Counted from the stretch's first letter, positions 16,517-27,200 are shown. The stretch is 64,000 bases of DNA from Pseudomonadota bacterium (GCA_020161655.1 JAIUPC010000024.1:62001-126000), one strand, 5' to 3'. The notes: generated by a model from the letters alone, not told the origin. Numbers and translations are program-made.

Positions 16517-16553
16517 GGGGGCCTTCTGCCCCCTCTTGCCGCTTCGGCGGCAA
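16517..16553 (+). terminator. Two short hairpins after suhB
   Basis: GGGGGC cttct GCCCCC is followed immediately by TTGCCGC ttcg GCGGCAA, starting at the base after the stop codon. There is no long T run, so it may work as an imperfect terminator or an mRNA-stabilising end. Confidence 0.5.
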
Positions 16554-16586
16554 TTCACCCCCGAGAGTATTTCAGGGCAGAAAGTG
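16554..16586. repeat. Candidate dispersed gene-end element (CCCCCGAGAGTATTTCAGGG)
   Basis: The stretch between suhB and the convergent rhomboid gene contains CCCCCGAGAGTATTT followed by an A/G-rich tail. I recall very similar strings at gene ends in other Rhodobacteraceae genomes; only one copy is in this window, so repetition is not shown here. Confidence 0.3.
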
Positions 16587-17327
16587 TCAGCGCCGTCGGC
16601 GGATGACGGGGATCGACGAGCGTTGGTAGACCGCGTCGGGATGCGGTGGCTTGCCATGGGTCTGCCGCCAGAAGCCCGAACCGCCGCGCCTGAGCCAGAG
16701 CGGCAGCGCGAGGATCACCCCAGCGACGAAGCCGCCGGCATGGGCCCAGAAGGCGACGCCGCCGCCTTCCATTGATGCGGTGAAGCCGCCGAAGACCTGC
16801 AGCGCGAACCAGATGCCGAGCATGACCCAGGCCGGCAGCGGGAAGACCTTGAAGATGATGACGATGATCACGACGACATCGACCCGCGCGCGGGGAAACA
16901 TCAGGAGATAGCCGCCCATCACCCCGGCGATGGCGCCCGAGGCGCCGACGGTCGGCACCACGGAATCCGGTGCTGCGGCGATATGGGCAAGGGCGGCGGC
17001 GACACCGGCGGCAAGGTAGAAGATCAGGAAGCCGACATGGCCCATCTGGTCTTCGAGGTTGTCGCCGAAAATCCAGAGGAAAAGCATGTTGCCGCCGATA
17101 TGCATCCAGCCGGCATGGAGGAACATCGAGGTGAGGATGCCCGTATAGTCGCCGTATTCGGTCACCAGCGCGGGGTAGAGCGCATAGTTGTTCCAGAATA
17201 CCGCCAGCGCGCGGTCATTGCCCATATAGGGCAGTTGCAGCGCGAAGATCAGCGCATTGATCGCGATCAGCGCATAGACGACATAGGGCCGCCGTGAGGA
17301 TGGGTTGTGGTCGCGGATCGGGAACAT
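16587..17327 (-). CDS. Rhomboid family intramembrane serine protease
   Basis: A 246-residue membrane protein with six or so hydrophobic segments. FLHAGWMHIGGNMLFLWIFG carries the HxxxN loop, VGASGAIAGVMGG the catalytic Ser (GASGA), and FWAHAGGFVAGV the catalytic His, giving a complete Ser-His dyad. I chose the ATG that begins MFPIRDHNP because it starts the conserved cytoplasmic leader; a longer frame upstream is antisense to putA's end and lacks hydrophobic content. The substrate is unknown. Confidence 0.9.
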   Translation of the reverse strand: MFPIRDHNPSSRRPYVVYALIAINALIFALQLPYMGNDRALAVFWNNYALYPALVTEYGDYTGILTSMFLHAGWMHIGGNMLFLWIFGDNLEDQMGHVGFLIFYLAAGVAAALAHIAAAPDSVVPTVGASGAIAGVMGGYLLMFPRARVDVVVIIVIIFKVFPLPAWVMLGIWFALQVFGGFTASMEGGGVAFWAHAGGFVAGVILALPLWLRRGGSGFWRQTHGKPPHPDAVYQRSSIPVIRRRR

Positions 17328-17358
17328 GGCGCCACGCTTCCCGATCCGCGCGCTTTGG

Positions 17359-20300
17359 TCAAGCGTTACCGGCTTCCGCCAGCAGGGCCGCGTTGCCGCC
17401 CGAAGCGGTCGTGTCGACGCAGACGTGACGTTCATGCGCGACATGGCCGCGGTCGGGCTTGCCGGTGATGAGCGGCAGGATTGGTCCCTTGCGGGCGGCG
17501 AGCGTCCGGGCGAGCGTGCGGGCCGTCGCCGCGTCACCCCACCAGAGGACGCCGGAGAAGCCTTCGAGCGTGGCGAGGGCCTCGGGTGCGATGCTGCCCG
17601 AAATCGCCACGGCGCGGCCGCCGAGATCCTCGACCGCCTTCGCTTGCGCCTCGACCGCCGCCCGGCCGGGGCCGAGGCAGAGGAGCGGCACGCGGGCCGT
17701 GAGGGTCAGGCGGTTGGATTCGCCGGTCGGGCCGGGGAGGTCGTGGGTGGCGATGACCGCATGCGCCGGGCCGGTCCTGAGCGCGGCCTTGATCGACGGC
17801 AGGTCGGCTTCGCCTTCGGCGGCGGAGGCCTTGACGGTCGGGGCTTCGGCCAGGGTGAAACGATCGAGATAGTCCGGCCCGCCAGCCTTCGGCCCGGTGC
17901 CCGACAGCCCCTCGCCACCAAAGGGCTGGGAGCCGACGACGGCGCCGATCTGGTTGCGGTTGACGTAGATATTGCCGATGTGCAGCGCCTCGGTCAGTTC
18001 CTGCACGCGGTTGTCGATCCTCGTGTGGAGCCCGAAGGTCAGGCCGTAACCGGTTGAATTGATGTCGTCGATGACCTTTGGCAGATCCTCGGCGGCGAAG
18101 GTCGCGACATGGAGGACGGGGCCGAAGATCTCGCGCTGCATCTCCTTGATGCCGGTCACGCGGATGACGCTTGGCGCGATGAAATGGCCCTGCTTCGGCA
18201 CGGGAACGTCGCGGAGGAGCCGGCCATCGCGGCGCGCGGCCTCGATATGGTCGCGGATGCCGCCCTGCGCCTCGGCGTCGATCACCGGGCCGACATCGGT
18301 GGCAAGAGACCATGGGTCGCCGATCTTCAGCTCTTCCATGGCGCCGAAAAGCATGTCGGTGAAATGGGCGGCGATGTCGTCCTGCACGTAGAGGCAACGG
18401 AGCGCCGAACAGCGCTGGCCCGCCGACTGGAAGGACGAGGCGACGATGTCGCGCACCGCCTGTTCGGGAAGGGCCGTGGAATCGACGATCATCGCATTGA
18501 GGCCGCCGGTTTCGGCGATCAGGGGCGCGCCGGGGACGAGGTGTTCAGCCATGGCGCGGCGGATGATGAGCGCGGTTTCGGTCGAGCCGGTGAAGCAGAC
18601 GCCGCCGACGCGCGGGTCGGAGGTGAGCCGCGCGCCGACCGTGGCACCATCGCCGGGCAGGAGTTGCAGCGCCGAGGCCGGGACGCCGGCCTTGTGGAGA
18701 AGCGCCACCGCGAAGGTGGCGATGAGCGGCGTCTGTTCGGCAGGCTTGGCAAGGACCGAGTTGCCGGCAGCAAGGGCCGCGGCGATCTGGCCGGTGAAGA
18801 TGGCGAGCGGGAAGTTCCAGGGGCTGATGCAGGCAAAGATGCCGACCGGCGCCTTGGTGTTCGCGCTGCCTTGCGCGGCGTAGTAGCGGAGGAAATCCAC
18901 CGCCTCGCGGAGTTCCGACACCGCATCGGGCAGGATCTTGCCGGCCTCGCGCGTCAGAAGCGCGAAGATGGCGCCGAAGTTCTCCTCATAAAGCTCGGCC
19001 GCGCGGCCAAGGATCTTGGCGCGGTCTGCGGCGGAAGCGGTCCATGGCCGGGCGGAGGATAGCGCGCAGTCGACATCAGCAGAGGTCGCCTCGACCACGG
19101 CTCCGACCTGATCGCCAGTCGCGGGGTTCAGGACGGCAAGGCTGCGCCCGCCGGTGACCTTGCCGGCGAGCATCGGCTGGGCGGTGAAGCGGGTGTTGGC
19201 AAAAGCCTCCCGCGCGGCGTCGATGCGGGCGAGGGTCGGGGTGTCGGTCAGGTCGAAGCCTTCGGAGTTTCGCCGCTCCGGCGCGAAAAGTGCCGGGCCC
19301 TTGCGGATCGAACGGTTGGTGAGCGCGGGCAGCATCGCCTCGGCCGCCGTGATCGGGCAGGCGGCGACGACTTCCGCCGGCACATCCTCATCCACCACCT
19401 GGTTGACGAAGGAGGAGTTGGCGCCGTTTTCCAGCAGGCGCCGGACGAGATAGGCGAGAAGGTCGCGGTGCGCGCCCACGGGCGCATAGATGCGGCAGCG
19501 GGTCTTGTCGCGCTTAAGGACGATGTCGTGGAGCCTTTCGCCCATGCCGTGCAGGCGCTGGAACTCGAACGGGCGGCCATGCGCCATGTCCAGAATGGCG
19601 GCGACGGTATGCGCGTTGTGGGTGGCGAATTGCGGATAGACGCGGTCGGTCATGCCGAGAAGCTTCTTGGCATTGGCGATGTAGCTGACATCGGTCGCTT
19701 CCTTGCGGGTGAAGACCGGGAAATCGGTCAGGCCCATGACCTGCGCCCGCTTTACCTCGGCGTCCCAGTAGGCGCCTTTCACGAGGCGGACCATGATCTT
19801 GCGGTCATGCTTCTGGCTCAGCGCATAGAGCCAGTCGAGGACGGCGCCGGCGCGGCGGCCATAGGCCTGCACGACCACGCCGAAACCGTCCCAGCCCTTC
19901 AGCTCGGGGTCGGACAGGACCGCCTCGATCACCTTCATCGACAGTTCCAGCCGGTCGGCCTCTTCGGCGTCGATGTTGAAGCCCATCCGCGCCTTCGCCG
20001 CCTGCCGGGCGAGATCGCGGGTGACGGGCACCAGTTCCGCCATCACGCGGGCTTCCTGCGCCACCTCGTAGCGGGGGTGAAGGGCGGAAAGCTTGACCGA
20101 GATGCCGGGATTGGCGCGGATGTCGCTGCTGCGTGCGGCGCGGGCGATGGCGCTGATCGCTTTTGAATAGGCCTTGGCGTAGCGTTCGGCATCCTCGGCG
20201 GTCTTCGCCGCTTCGCCGAGCATGTCGTAGGAATAGGTGTACCCCTGCGCCTCCATCCTGGCGGCGCGCTCCATGGCGGCGTTGATCGTCTCGCCCAGAA

Positions 20301-20802
20301 CGAACTGGCGGCCCATCTCTTTCATCGCCTGCCGGACGGCGCGGCGGATGACCGGCTCGCCCAGACGCCGGATCGCGCCGCGGAGGTGGCCAGCTATCCC
20401 CGGTTCCTGATCGTCCAGCACCTTGCCGGTCAGCATCAGCGCCCAGGTCGAGGCGTTGACGAGCGAGGAGGCGGACTGGCCAAGGTGCTTGCCCCAGTCG
20501 GAGGGCGCGATCTTGTCCTCGATCAGGGCATCCATCGTCTCGGCGTCGGGCACGCGCAAGAGCGCCTCGGCGAGGCACATGAGCGAGATGCCCTCTTCGG
20601 TGGAAAGCCCGTATTCGGCGAGGAAGACCTCCATCAGGCCGGGGCGGGCATCGGCGCGGATCTGGCGGACGAGATCGGCGCCGGATGCCGAAATGCGGGC
20701 GCGGTCCTCGGCCGAAAGGCTCGCAGAGGCGATGAGCCGGGTGACGAGATCGGATTCGTCGGCAAGCGTGCCGGTTTCGATGGCTTTCCAGTGGCTGGTC
20801 AT
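17359..20802 (-). CDS. putA: Bifunctional proline dehydrogenase / P5C dehydrogenase
   Basis: A 1147-residue enzyme oxidising proline to glutamate with FAD then NAD. Residues up to about 450 are the PRODH barrel (VKLSALHPRYE, MVRLVKGAYWD). About 520-980 is the aldehyde dehydrogenase (CISPWNFPLAIF, AETGGLNAMIVD, SAGQRCSALRCLY with the catalytic Cys). The last about 150 residues are the C-terminal lid-like domain seen in long PutAs. There is no ribbon-helix-helix domain at the N terminus, so unlike E. coli PutA it does not repress its own gene; the divergent Lrp-type gene is the likely regulator. Confidence 0.95.
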   Translation of the reverse strand: MTSHWKAIETGTLADESDLVTRLIASASLSAEDRARISASGADLVRQIRADARPGLMEVFLAEYGLSTEEGISLMCLAEALLRVPDAETMDALIEDKIAPSDWGKHLGQSASSLVNASTWALMLTGKVLDDQEPGIAGHLRGAIRRLGEPVIRRAVRQAMKEMGRQFVLGETINAAMERAARMEAQGYTYSYDMLGEAAKTAEDAERYAKAYSKAISAIARAARSSDIRANPGISVKLSALHPRYEVAQEARVMAELVPVTRDLARQAAKARMGFNIDAEEADRLELSMKVIEAVLSDPELKGWDGFGVVVQAYGRRAGAVLDWLYALSQKHDRKIMVRLVKGAYWDAEVKRAQVMGLTDFPVFTRKEATDVSYIANAKKLLGMTDRVYPQFATHNAHTVAAILDMAHGRPFEFQRLHGMGERLHDIVLKRDKTRCRIYAPVGAHRDLLAYLVRRLLENGANSSFVNQVVDEDVPAEVVAACPITAAEAMLPALTNRSIRKGPALFAPERRNSEGFDLTDTPTLARIDAAREAFANTRFTAQPMLAGKVTGGRSLAVLNPATGDQVGAVVEATSADVDCALSSARPWTASAADRAKILGRAAELYEENFGAIFALLTREAGKILPDAVSELREAVDFLRYYAAQGSANTKAPVGIFACISPWNFPLAIFTGQIAAALAAGNSVLAKPAEQTPLIATFAVALLHKAGVPASALQLLPGDGATVGARLTSDPRVGGVCFTGSTETALIIRRAMAEHLVPGAPLIAETGGLNAMIVDSTALPEQAVRDIVASSFQSAGQRCSALRCLYVQDDIAAHFTDMLFGAMEELKIGDPWSLATDVGPVIDAEAQGGIRDHIEAARRDGRLLRDVPVPKQGHFIAPSVIRVTGIKEMQREIFGPVLHVATFAAEDLPKVIDDINSTGYGLTFGLHTRIDNRVQELTEALHIGNIYVNRNQIGAVVGSQPFGGEGLSGTGPKAGGPDYLDRFTLAEAPTVKASAAEGEADLPSIKAALRTGPAHAVIATHDLPGPTGESNRLTLTARVPLLCLGPGRAAVEAQAKAVEDLGGRAVAISGSIAPEALATLEGFSGVLWWGDAATARTLARTLAARKGPILPLITGKPDRGHVAHERHVCVDTTASGGNAALLAEAGNA

Positions 20803-20906
20803 GATGTCCTCCGCGTGTGCGGACCATGATAAACTTGATCGGCGAGGCGTTCTGACTGAATATCTGCCGAATGATAGTCAACTGAACTGAAAATCGTGAT
20901 TCCGAT

Positions 20907-21371
20907 ATGCCGAATGAACTTCCCGAGCTTGACCGCTTCGACCGCGCGATTCTGACGGCGCTGGCCGAGGACGGGCGGCTGCCGGTCACGGAACTTGCCC
21001 GTCGTATCGGCCTGTCGAAGACGCCGACCCAGGCGCGGGTGAAGCGGCTTGAGGAAACCGGCGTCATCGCCGGCTACCGCGCCGTCCTCAGCCCGATCCG
21101 CATGGGCCTCGCCCATGTGGCTTTCGTCGAGGTGCGTCTGTCGGACACGCGCGAGGCGGCGCTGCAGGCTTTCAACAGGGCCGTGCGCGGGATGCCGGAG
21201 ATCGAGGAATGCCACATGATGGCGGCGGGCTTCGACTATCTGATGAAGGTCAGGACCAGCGACATCGCCGATTACCGCCGGGTCTTGGGGGAGCGCATCT
21301 CGACCCTCCCTCACGTCGCCTCAACCTCGACCTATGTGGCGATGGAAGCGGTGAAGGAGGCGGGGATCTGA
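20907..21371 (+). CDS. putR: Lrp/AsnC family proline-responsive regulator
   Basis: A 154-residue Lrp family protein: HTH in residues 8-60 (LDRFDRAILTALAEDGRLP, GLSKTPTQARVKRLEETG) and a RAM domain after. In Agrobacterium and Rhodobacter, PutR of this type activates putA in response to proline. The divergent position 104 bases from putA supports that role. The gap contains an imperfect dyad TGACT / AGTCA (20853-20880) that could be part of its site. Confidence 0.85.
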   Translation: MPNELPELDRFDRAILTALAEDGRLPVTELARRIGLSKTPTQARVKRLEETGVIAGYRAVLSPIRMGLAHVAFVEVRLSDTREAALQAFNRAVRGMPEIEECHMMAAGFDYLMKVRTSDIADYRRVLGERISTLPHVASTSTYVAMEAVKEAGI

Positions 21372-21427
21372 CCCCTGCCGATTGAACGGTGGCGCCGGCG
21401 CTGCTATCACCCGGCGCGGAGCCGTCA

Positions 21428-21509
21428 CCCCGTGTGGCGAAACTGGTAGACGCAGGAGACTTAAAATCTCTCGCCTTCGGGCTTCCCGGTTCGATCCCGG
21501 GCGCGGGGA
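21428..21509 (+). tRNA. tRNA-Leu(UAA)
   Basis: Acceptor stem CCCCGTG / CGCGGGG with one G-U pair, D arm with GGTAGA, anticodon loop CTTAAAA (anticodon TAA), a 13-base variable arm and T arm CCCGG TTCGATC CCGGG. The discriminator base is A, as required for leucine. CCA is not encoded. The 82-base length with a long variable arm fits a class II tRNA. It faces the convergent prs gene with only nine bases between. Confidence 0.95.
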
Positions 21510-21518
21510 CGGTTCCGA

Positions 21519-22538
21519 TCAGCCGCGGCTATACATGCCTTCGTAGATCGGCCCGAGGGTTTCGGCGTCGAAGAGCGAAGAAACCGAGGTGCCCGACCAG
21601 ATGTTCATGATCGCCTGCGCGAAGAGGGGCGCGGTCGGGACGATGCGGATGTTCTTGGCGGATTTCACATGGGCCGTCGGCTCGATGGAATCGGTGATGA
21701 CAAGGCTTTTCATGACCGAATTGCCGACCCGCTCCACCGCCGGGCCGGAAAGGACGCCGTGGGTGATGTAGGCATGGACCTCGGCCGCGCCCGCTTCGAT
21801 CAGCACTTCGGCCGCCTTGCAGAGCGTGCCGGCGGTATCGCAGATGTCGTCCACGATGATGCAGGTCTGTCCCGTCACATCGCCGATCACCGTCATCTCG
21901 GCAATCTCGCCCGCCTTGACCCGGCGCTTGTCGACGATGGCAAGGCCGGAACCGATGCGCTGCGCGAGTTCGCGGGCGCGGGCCACGCCGCCGACATCGG
22001 GGGAAACCACGGTCAGCTTGTCGAGCTTGCCCTTGAAGTGATGCTCCACGTCCAGCGCGAAGATCGGCGCGGCATAGAGGTTGTCGACCGGGATGTCGAA
22101 GAAGCCCTGGATCTGCGCGGCGTGAAGATCGAGCGTCAGGATGCGGTCGACGCCCGCCTCGGTGATGAGGTTGGCGACGAGCTTGGCGGAGATCGGCGTG
22201 CGCGCCTTGGCGCGGCGGTCCTGGCGGGCATAGCCGAAATAGGGGATCACGGCGGTGATGCGATCGGCCGAGGAGCGCTTCAGCGCATCCGTCATGATGA
22301 GGAGTTCCATCAGGTTGTCGTTCGCTGGGTTCGACGTCGACTGGATGATGTACATGTCCTCGCCGCGGACGTTCTCATAGACCTCGACGAAGATCTCCTG
22401 ATCGTTGAACCGTTCCACCCGCGCCTCGACAAGGCCGACGCTCATCCCCCGGTGCATCGACATGCGCCGGGCGATGGATTTGGCAAGCGATGCGTTGGAA
22501 TTGCCGGCGATCAGCTTCGGTTCGGTCATGCTGGCCAT
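21519..22538 (-). CDS. prs: Ribose-phosphate pyrophosphokinase
   Basis: A 339-residue PRPP synthetase, making PRPP from ribose 5-phosphate and ATP for nucleotide, His and Trp synthesis. Signatures are [18 protein letters not shown] near residue 42, [10 protein letters not shown] near 100, [14 protein letters not shown] near 134, and the PRPP-binding loop [14 protein letters not shown] near 230. Length and motifs match class I enzymes. The start follows AGGACC; an alternative ATG three codons later is also possible. Confidence 0.95.
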   Translation of the reverse strand: MASMTEPKLIAGNSNASLAKSIARRMSMHRGMSVGLVEARVERFNDQEIFVEVYENVRGEDMYIIQSTSNPANDNLMELLIMTDALKRSSADRITAVIPYFGYARQDRRAKARTPISAKLVANLITEAGVDRILTLDLHAAQIQGFFDIPVDNLYAAPIFALDVEHHFKGKLDKLTVVSPDVGGVARARELAQRIGSGLAIVDKRRVKAGEIAEMTVIGDVTGQTCIIVDDICDTAGTLCKAAEVLIEAGAAEVHAYITHGVLSGPAVERVGNSVMKSLVITDSIEPTAHVKSAKNIRIVPTAPLFAQAIMNIWSGTSVSSLFDAETLGPIYEGMYSRG

Positions 22539-22718
22539 GTGCGGGTCCTATTTGCGCCGGTCCGTAGGCCAGCGGCGGGGATTCGTGAGGGTTGCCACCG
22601 CTTAGCACCGGCCTTGCCGGCCCGCAAATGCGAAGGATCGGCACCTGCATGGGGAAGGTCGGAAAAGCAGAAGGCCGCCTTGCGGCGGCCCTGTACCGGC
22701 ACCCCTGCCGGGAAATTT

Positions 22719-22793
22719 TGGAGCGGGCGATGAGATTCGAACTCACGACCCTAACCTTGGCAAGGTTATGCTCTACCCCTGAGCTACGCCCGC
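22719..22793 (-). tRNA. tRNA-Gly(GCC)
   Basis: Read on the minus strand: acceptor GCGGGCG / CGCCCGC, D arm GCTC / GAGC, anticodon stem TAACC / GGTTA with loop TTGCCAA (anticodon GCC), T arm around TTCGAAT, discriminator T and an encoded CCA (22719-22721). It lies about 180 bases upstream of prs on the same strand. Confidence 0.97.
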
Positions 22794-23202
22794 ATCCTTG
22801 GGTGAGGGGGATTTATAAACTCTGCCGCATGGCTGCAAGGGGAAAATAGCGGGCCCGTGCGAGATTCTTCGGATGGGGGGAAAGGTTGTGGCCGGGTGCT
22901 GTGGCGGGCAGCTTCGACGGGACCGTTGTAGCGCGGGCCGGTGCGTTCTGATTCGCCTTATGGCCGCGCCGCGTAATGTAACCGCATGAAATCGTGCATC
23001 TATTGGTTAATGCGTGATGAAGCCCCACGGCATTCCGCATCAATCCTCCAAGATGGCGGGTGATTAACAATCATGGCGCAATAGTGCCGAATCTTCGACG
23101 CAAACGTGTCGAAATGCGGGCGAAATCCGGGTGCTCACTGAGGTCATCGCCGCAACGGCGGCCACACTCCCCAACGGGAGGCCATCAGGAAAGGACGACC
23201 CC
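22794..23202. other. Gene-free stretch between tRNA-Gly and the Hint-domain gene
   Basis: No supported gene. The right half (about 22975-23100) is AT-rich compared with the surroundings, with TTAA words (GGTTAATGCG, GATTAACAAT), and is the likely promoter region of the downstream gene. The left half should contain the promoter for the tRNA on the minus strand. Confidence 0.4.
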
Positions 23203-23823
23203 ATGTTCATGCAGCACATCCGCCAGTTCGAGCGCGCCGAACCTGTCCGCCCGCTCGATACCCTGTTGGCGCGCCGTCCGCGGCGGGACGGCATCCCCGG
23301 CGCCACGCTTGTCGAGACCGTGACGGGCTGGCGGCGCGCCGACAGCCTGCGGCCGGGCGACCGGGTGGCGACCTGGGACGGCGGGCTCCGCGAGCTTCAG
23401 GCGCTCAATTCCGGGCGGATGGAGGCGGGCGAAACCCTCGTCCGCGTTCCCGGCGGTGCGCTCGACAATTGCAGCGAGGTCTGGCTGCACGCAGGCCAGC
23501 TGGTGCTGATCCGGTCGCCTTTCGCCGCCGCCATCCTCGATGCCGAGGCGGTGCTTCTGCCCGCCGCAGCGCTCATCGGTTTTGGTGGCATCAGCCTTGC
23601 AATGCCGGCCAAGGCCCAAAACCTCGTCTCGCTGCATTTCGAAGCTGATGAGTTGATCTTCGCCGCCTCGGGCCTTTGCCTGCACGCCGCCCCGGCAAAC
23701 GCAGCGCCGCTCACCTGCACGCTCGGCTATCTGCCGATCCTCAGCGCCGAACGCGGCCACGATCTGATGGCGCTGATCGGCGCCGGGGCGATGACGTCGG
23801 CGGAACTGCCCCGCGCCGCCTGA
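23203..23823 (+). CDS. Hint-domain (Hedgehog/intein-like) protein, degenerate nucleophile
   Basis: A 206-residue protein. Residues 27-60 match the start of the Rhodobacteraceae Hint domain (IPGATLVETVTGW, RRADSLRPGDRVATWDGG), and later VWLHAGQLVLI and GFGGISLAMP fit the rest of the beta-rich fold. Active Hint domains begin with Cys or Ser at the splice point; here the residue in that place is not Cys (RDGIPGATLVE), so autocleavage may be lost. I chose ATG after GGAAAGGA; a GTG 24 codons upstream is an alternative. Substrate or partner domains such as hemolysin-type repeats are absent, unlike larger family members. Confidence 0.7.
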   Translation: MFMQHIRQFERAEPVRPLDTLLARRPRRDGIPGATLVETVTGWRRADSLRPGDRVATWDGGLRELQALNSGRMEAGETLVRVPGGALDNCSEVWLHAGQLVLIRSPFAAAILDAEAVLLPAAALIGFGGISLAMPAKAQNLVSLHFEADELIFAASGLCLHAAPANAAPLTCTLGYLPILSAERGHDLMALIGAGAMTSAELPRAA

Positions 23824-23870
23824 GCCGGGCAGCGGGCGACGGGAATGTGCGAAGACCGCGCGGCCCCGTC

Positions 23871-24194
23871 TCATCCCGCTGCCCTGCGGCTGCGGAACAC
23901 CAGCCGCGCGGGGGCCGGCTGGTCCCCCTCAATCAGACGGAAGATACTGTCCTCGTCACGCCTTGGCGTCGCAACCGCCACCGGTGACTGCCTCAGGTCA
24001 TCCCAAAGCTGGCGCGCCCGATCCTCAAGTGCTTCGATCTGGCGGCTGACACGCTGAAACCCCTCGACCCGTGCCGATTGCGGGACGGCATCGTCGCCGC
24101 CCAGCCACCCAAGCGCACCGCGCACGGTGCCCAAGGTCAGGATCACGTCCTGCACCAGAAAGAACTCCAAAGCTTCTCGGGCATTGCCGGCCAT
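23871..24194 (-). CDS. Small conserved-looking hypothetical protein
   Basis: A 107-residue, mostly helical protein with no recognised domain. ALEFFLVQDVILTLG at the start could be an amphipathic or weakly hydrophobic helix, and VSRQIEALEDRARQLWDDL reads as a coiled coil. Its ATG is preceded by a GAGGGG ribosome-binding site, which supports a real gene. It is convergent with the Hint-domain gene and lies about 75 bases from pyc (same strand). Confidence 0.55.
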   Translation of the reverse strand: MAGNAREALEFFLVQDVILTLGTVRGALGWLGGDDAVPQSARVEGFQRVSRQIEALEDRARQLWDDLRQSPVAVATPRRDEDSIFRLIEGDQPAPARLVFRSRRAAG

Positions 24195-24270
24195 GCTGTC
24201 ACCCCTCTGTTCCCCTTGGGGGGAGACTAGGGCGCGAAGTCCTAATGCCCGGCTAACCGGCGCGGCCCGA

Positions 24271-27200
24271 TCATTCGAATTCGATCAGCAGGTCTTTCGC
24301 GTCGATCTGGCTGCCGGTCTGGACATGGACGGCCTTCACCACCGCCGCGCGGTCGGCATGGATGCCGGTCTCCATCTTCATCGCCTCGATGGTCAGCATC
24401 AGGTCGCCGGCATTGACCTTCTGCCCGACCGAGACCACGACCGAGGCGATGGACCCCGGCATCGGCGCGCCGATGTGGCTGGGGTTGCCCTCGGCGGCCT
24501 TCGGGCGCTGCCGGGTCTGCGCCTTGACGAGACGGTTCGGCACCCGGATCACGCGCGGCTGGCCGTTCAGTTCGAAGAAGACCTTGACGTCGCCGTCCTC
24601 GCCGGTCTCGCCCACCGCCTGAAGCCGGATCTCCAGCGTCTTGCCGGGGTCGATCTCGGCGGAAAACTCCTCGCCCGGCTCCATGCCGTAGAAGAAGATC
24701 TTGGTTGGCAGCGTGCGGACCGGACCATAGACGCGGTGCCGCCCCATGTAGTCGAGGAAGACCTTGGGATACATGAGGTAGCCGTTCAGATCCTCATCAT
24801 CGACGGCAAAGCCCATGAGGTCTTTCGAGACCGTGGCGCGGGTCTTTTCCAGATCGACGGGCGGCATGTGCTTGCCGGGGCGTTCCGTATTCGGCTTTTC
24901 GCCCTTCAGCACCTTCTTCAGGATGCCTTCCGGGAAACCGCCCGGAGGTTGCCCTAGGTTGCCGCGCATCATGTCGACGACGGAGTCGGGGAAGGCGACA
25001 TCGGTGGCGGGGTCTTCGACCTGCGTCCGCGTCAGCCCCTGCGCCACCATCATCAGCGCCATGTCGCCCACGACCTTGGACGAAGGCGTGACCTTGACGA
25101 TGTCGCCGAACATCCGGTTCACGTCGGCATAGGTCTGCGCAACCTCATGCCAGCGTTCCTCAAGCCCCAGCGAACGCGCCTGCGCCTTGAGGTTGGTGAA
25201 CTGACCGCCCGGCATTTCGTGCAGGTAGACCTCTGAGGCCGGAGCCTCCAGCCCCGATTCAAAGGCCCGGTACTGGTGGCGCACCGCTTCCCAGTAGTTT
25301 GAAATCTCGCGGATCGCCTGCATGTCGAGTCCGGTGTCACGCTCGGTATGGGCCATCGCCTCGACGATGGAGCCAAGGCAGGGCTGCGAGGTGCCGCCGG
25401 AGAAGGCATCCATCGCCGCATCGACCGCATCGACGCCCGCATCTGCGGCGGCAAGGATCGTCGCCCCGGCGATGCCTGAGGTGTCATGGGTGTGGAAATG
25501 GATCGGCAGGCCGACCTCTTCCTTCAGCGCCTTGAAAAGCTGGCGGGCAGCAGCGGGCTTCAGAAGCCCGGCCATGTCCTTCAGGCCCAGGACATGCGCG
25601 CCGGCGGCCTTCAGGTCTTTGCCCATGGCGACGTAGTACTTCAGGTCGTACTTGGCACGGTCGGGGTTCAGGATGTCGCCGGTATAGCAGATCGCGGCCT
25701 CGCAGACCCTTTCCGCCTCGACCACGGCATCCATGGCGACGCGCATGTTCTCCACCCAGTTGAGGGAATCGAACACGCGGAACACGTCGATGCCGGTTTT
25801 CGCGGCCTGGGATACGAAGGATCGAACAACATTGTCGGGGTAGTTGGTGTAGCCGACGCCGTTCGACGCCCTGAGAAGCATCTGCGTCATGATGTTGGGC
25901 ATGGCCTTGCGGAGATCCCGCAGACGCTGCCAAGGGCATTCCTGCAAGAAGCGGTAGGCAACGTCGAAGGTCGCGCCGCCCCAGCATTCGACCGAGAAAA
26001 GCTGCGGCAGGTTGGCAGCATAGGCCGGGGCCACGCGGATCATGTCGATGGATCGCATCCGGGTGGCAAGCAGCGACTGGTGCCCGTCCCGCATCGTCGT
26101 GTCGGTCAGAAGGAGCTTCTTCTGCGCGCCCATCCAATCGGCGACCGCCTGCGGGCCTTGCGCAAGAAGAAGATCGCGGGTGCCCTTGACCGGCGCCTTT
26201 TCAGGGCGGGGCGCCTTTGGCGTCCGCGCCTCGGCGGGCGGCTTCGGGCGGCCAGCCGTTTCCGGATGCCCGTTCACGGTGATGTCGGCGATATAGGTCA
26301 GGATCTTTGTCGCCCGGTCGCGGCGCTTCTTGAAATCGAAAAGCGCGGGCGTGGTGTCGATGAACTTCGTCGTCACCGTGTTGTTGAGGAAGGCCGGATG
26401 CCTGAGCAGGTTTTCCACAAAGGCGATGTTGGTCGACACACCGCGGATGCGGAATTCGGAAAGCGCCCGCTTCATCCGGGCGATAGCTTGGTCAGGCGTC
26501 TGCGCCCAGGCGGTGACCTTCACCAGAAGGGAATCGTAGTAGCGCGTGATGACCGCACCGGAATAGGCGGTGCCGCCGTCAAGCCGGATGCCGTTGCCGG
26601 TGGCCGAGCGGTAAGCGGTGATGCGGCCATAGTCGGGGATGAAGTTGTTCTGCGGGTCCTCGGTCGTGACCCGGCACTGGAGCGCGTGGCCGCGAAGCTC
26701 CACCTCTTCCTGCCGCGCGACGCCGGTCGCCTCGGCAAGCGTCTTGCCCTCGGCGATCTTGATCTGCGCCTGCACGATGTCGATGCCGGTCACTTCCTCG
26801 GTCACGGTATGCTCGACCTGGACGCGGGGGTTGACCTCGATGAAGTAGAAGGCGCCCGTGTCGATATCCATCAGGAATTCGACGGTGCCCGCGCATTCAT
26901 AGCCGACATGGGCGCAGATGCGCTTGCCAAGCTCGCAGACCTCGGCGCGCTGGGCGTCGGTCAGGTAGGGGGCGGGGGCGCGCTCGACGACCTTCTGGTT
27001 GCGGCGCTGCACGGTGCAGTCGCGTTCGTAGAGGTGGTAGATGGTGCCGGCCTTGTCGCCGAGGATCTGCACCTCTACGTGGCGGGCGCGGAGGATCATC
27101 TTTTCCAGATAGCCTTCGCCATTGCCGAAGGCGGCTTCCGCCTCGCGCCGGCCTTCGCGGACCTTTTCGGCCAGCTCTTCCGGCCCGTTGATCGGACGCA

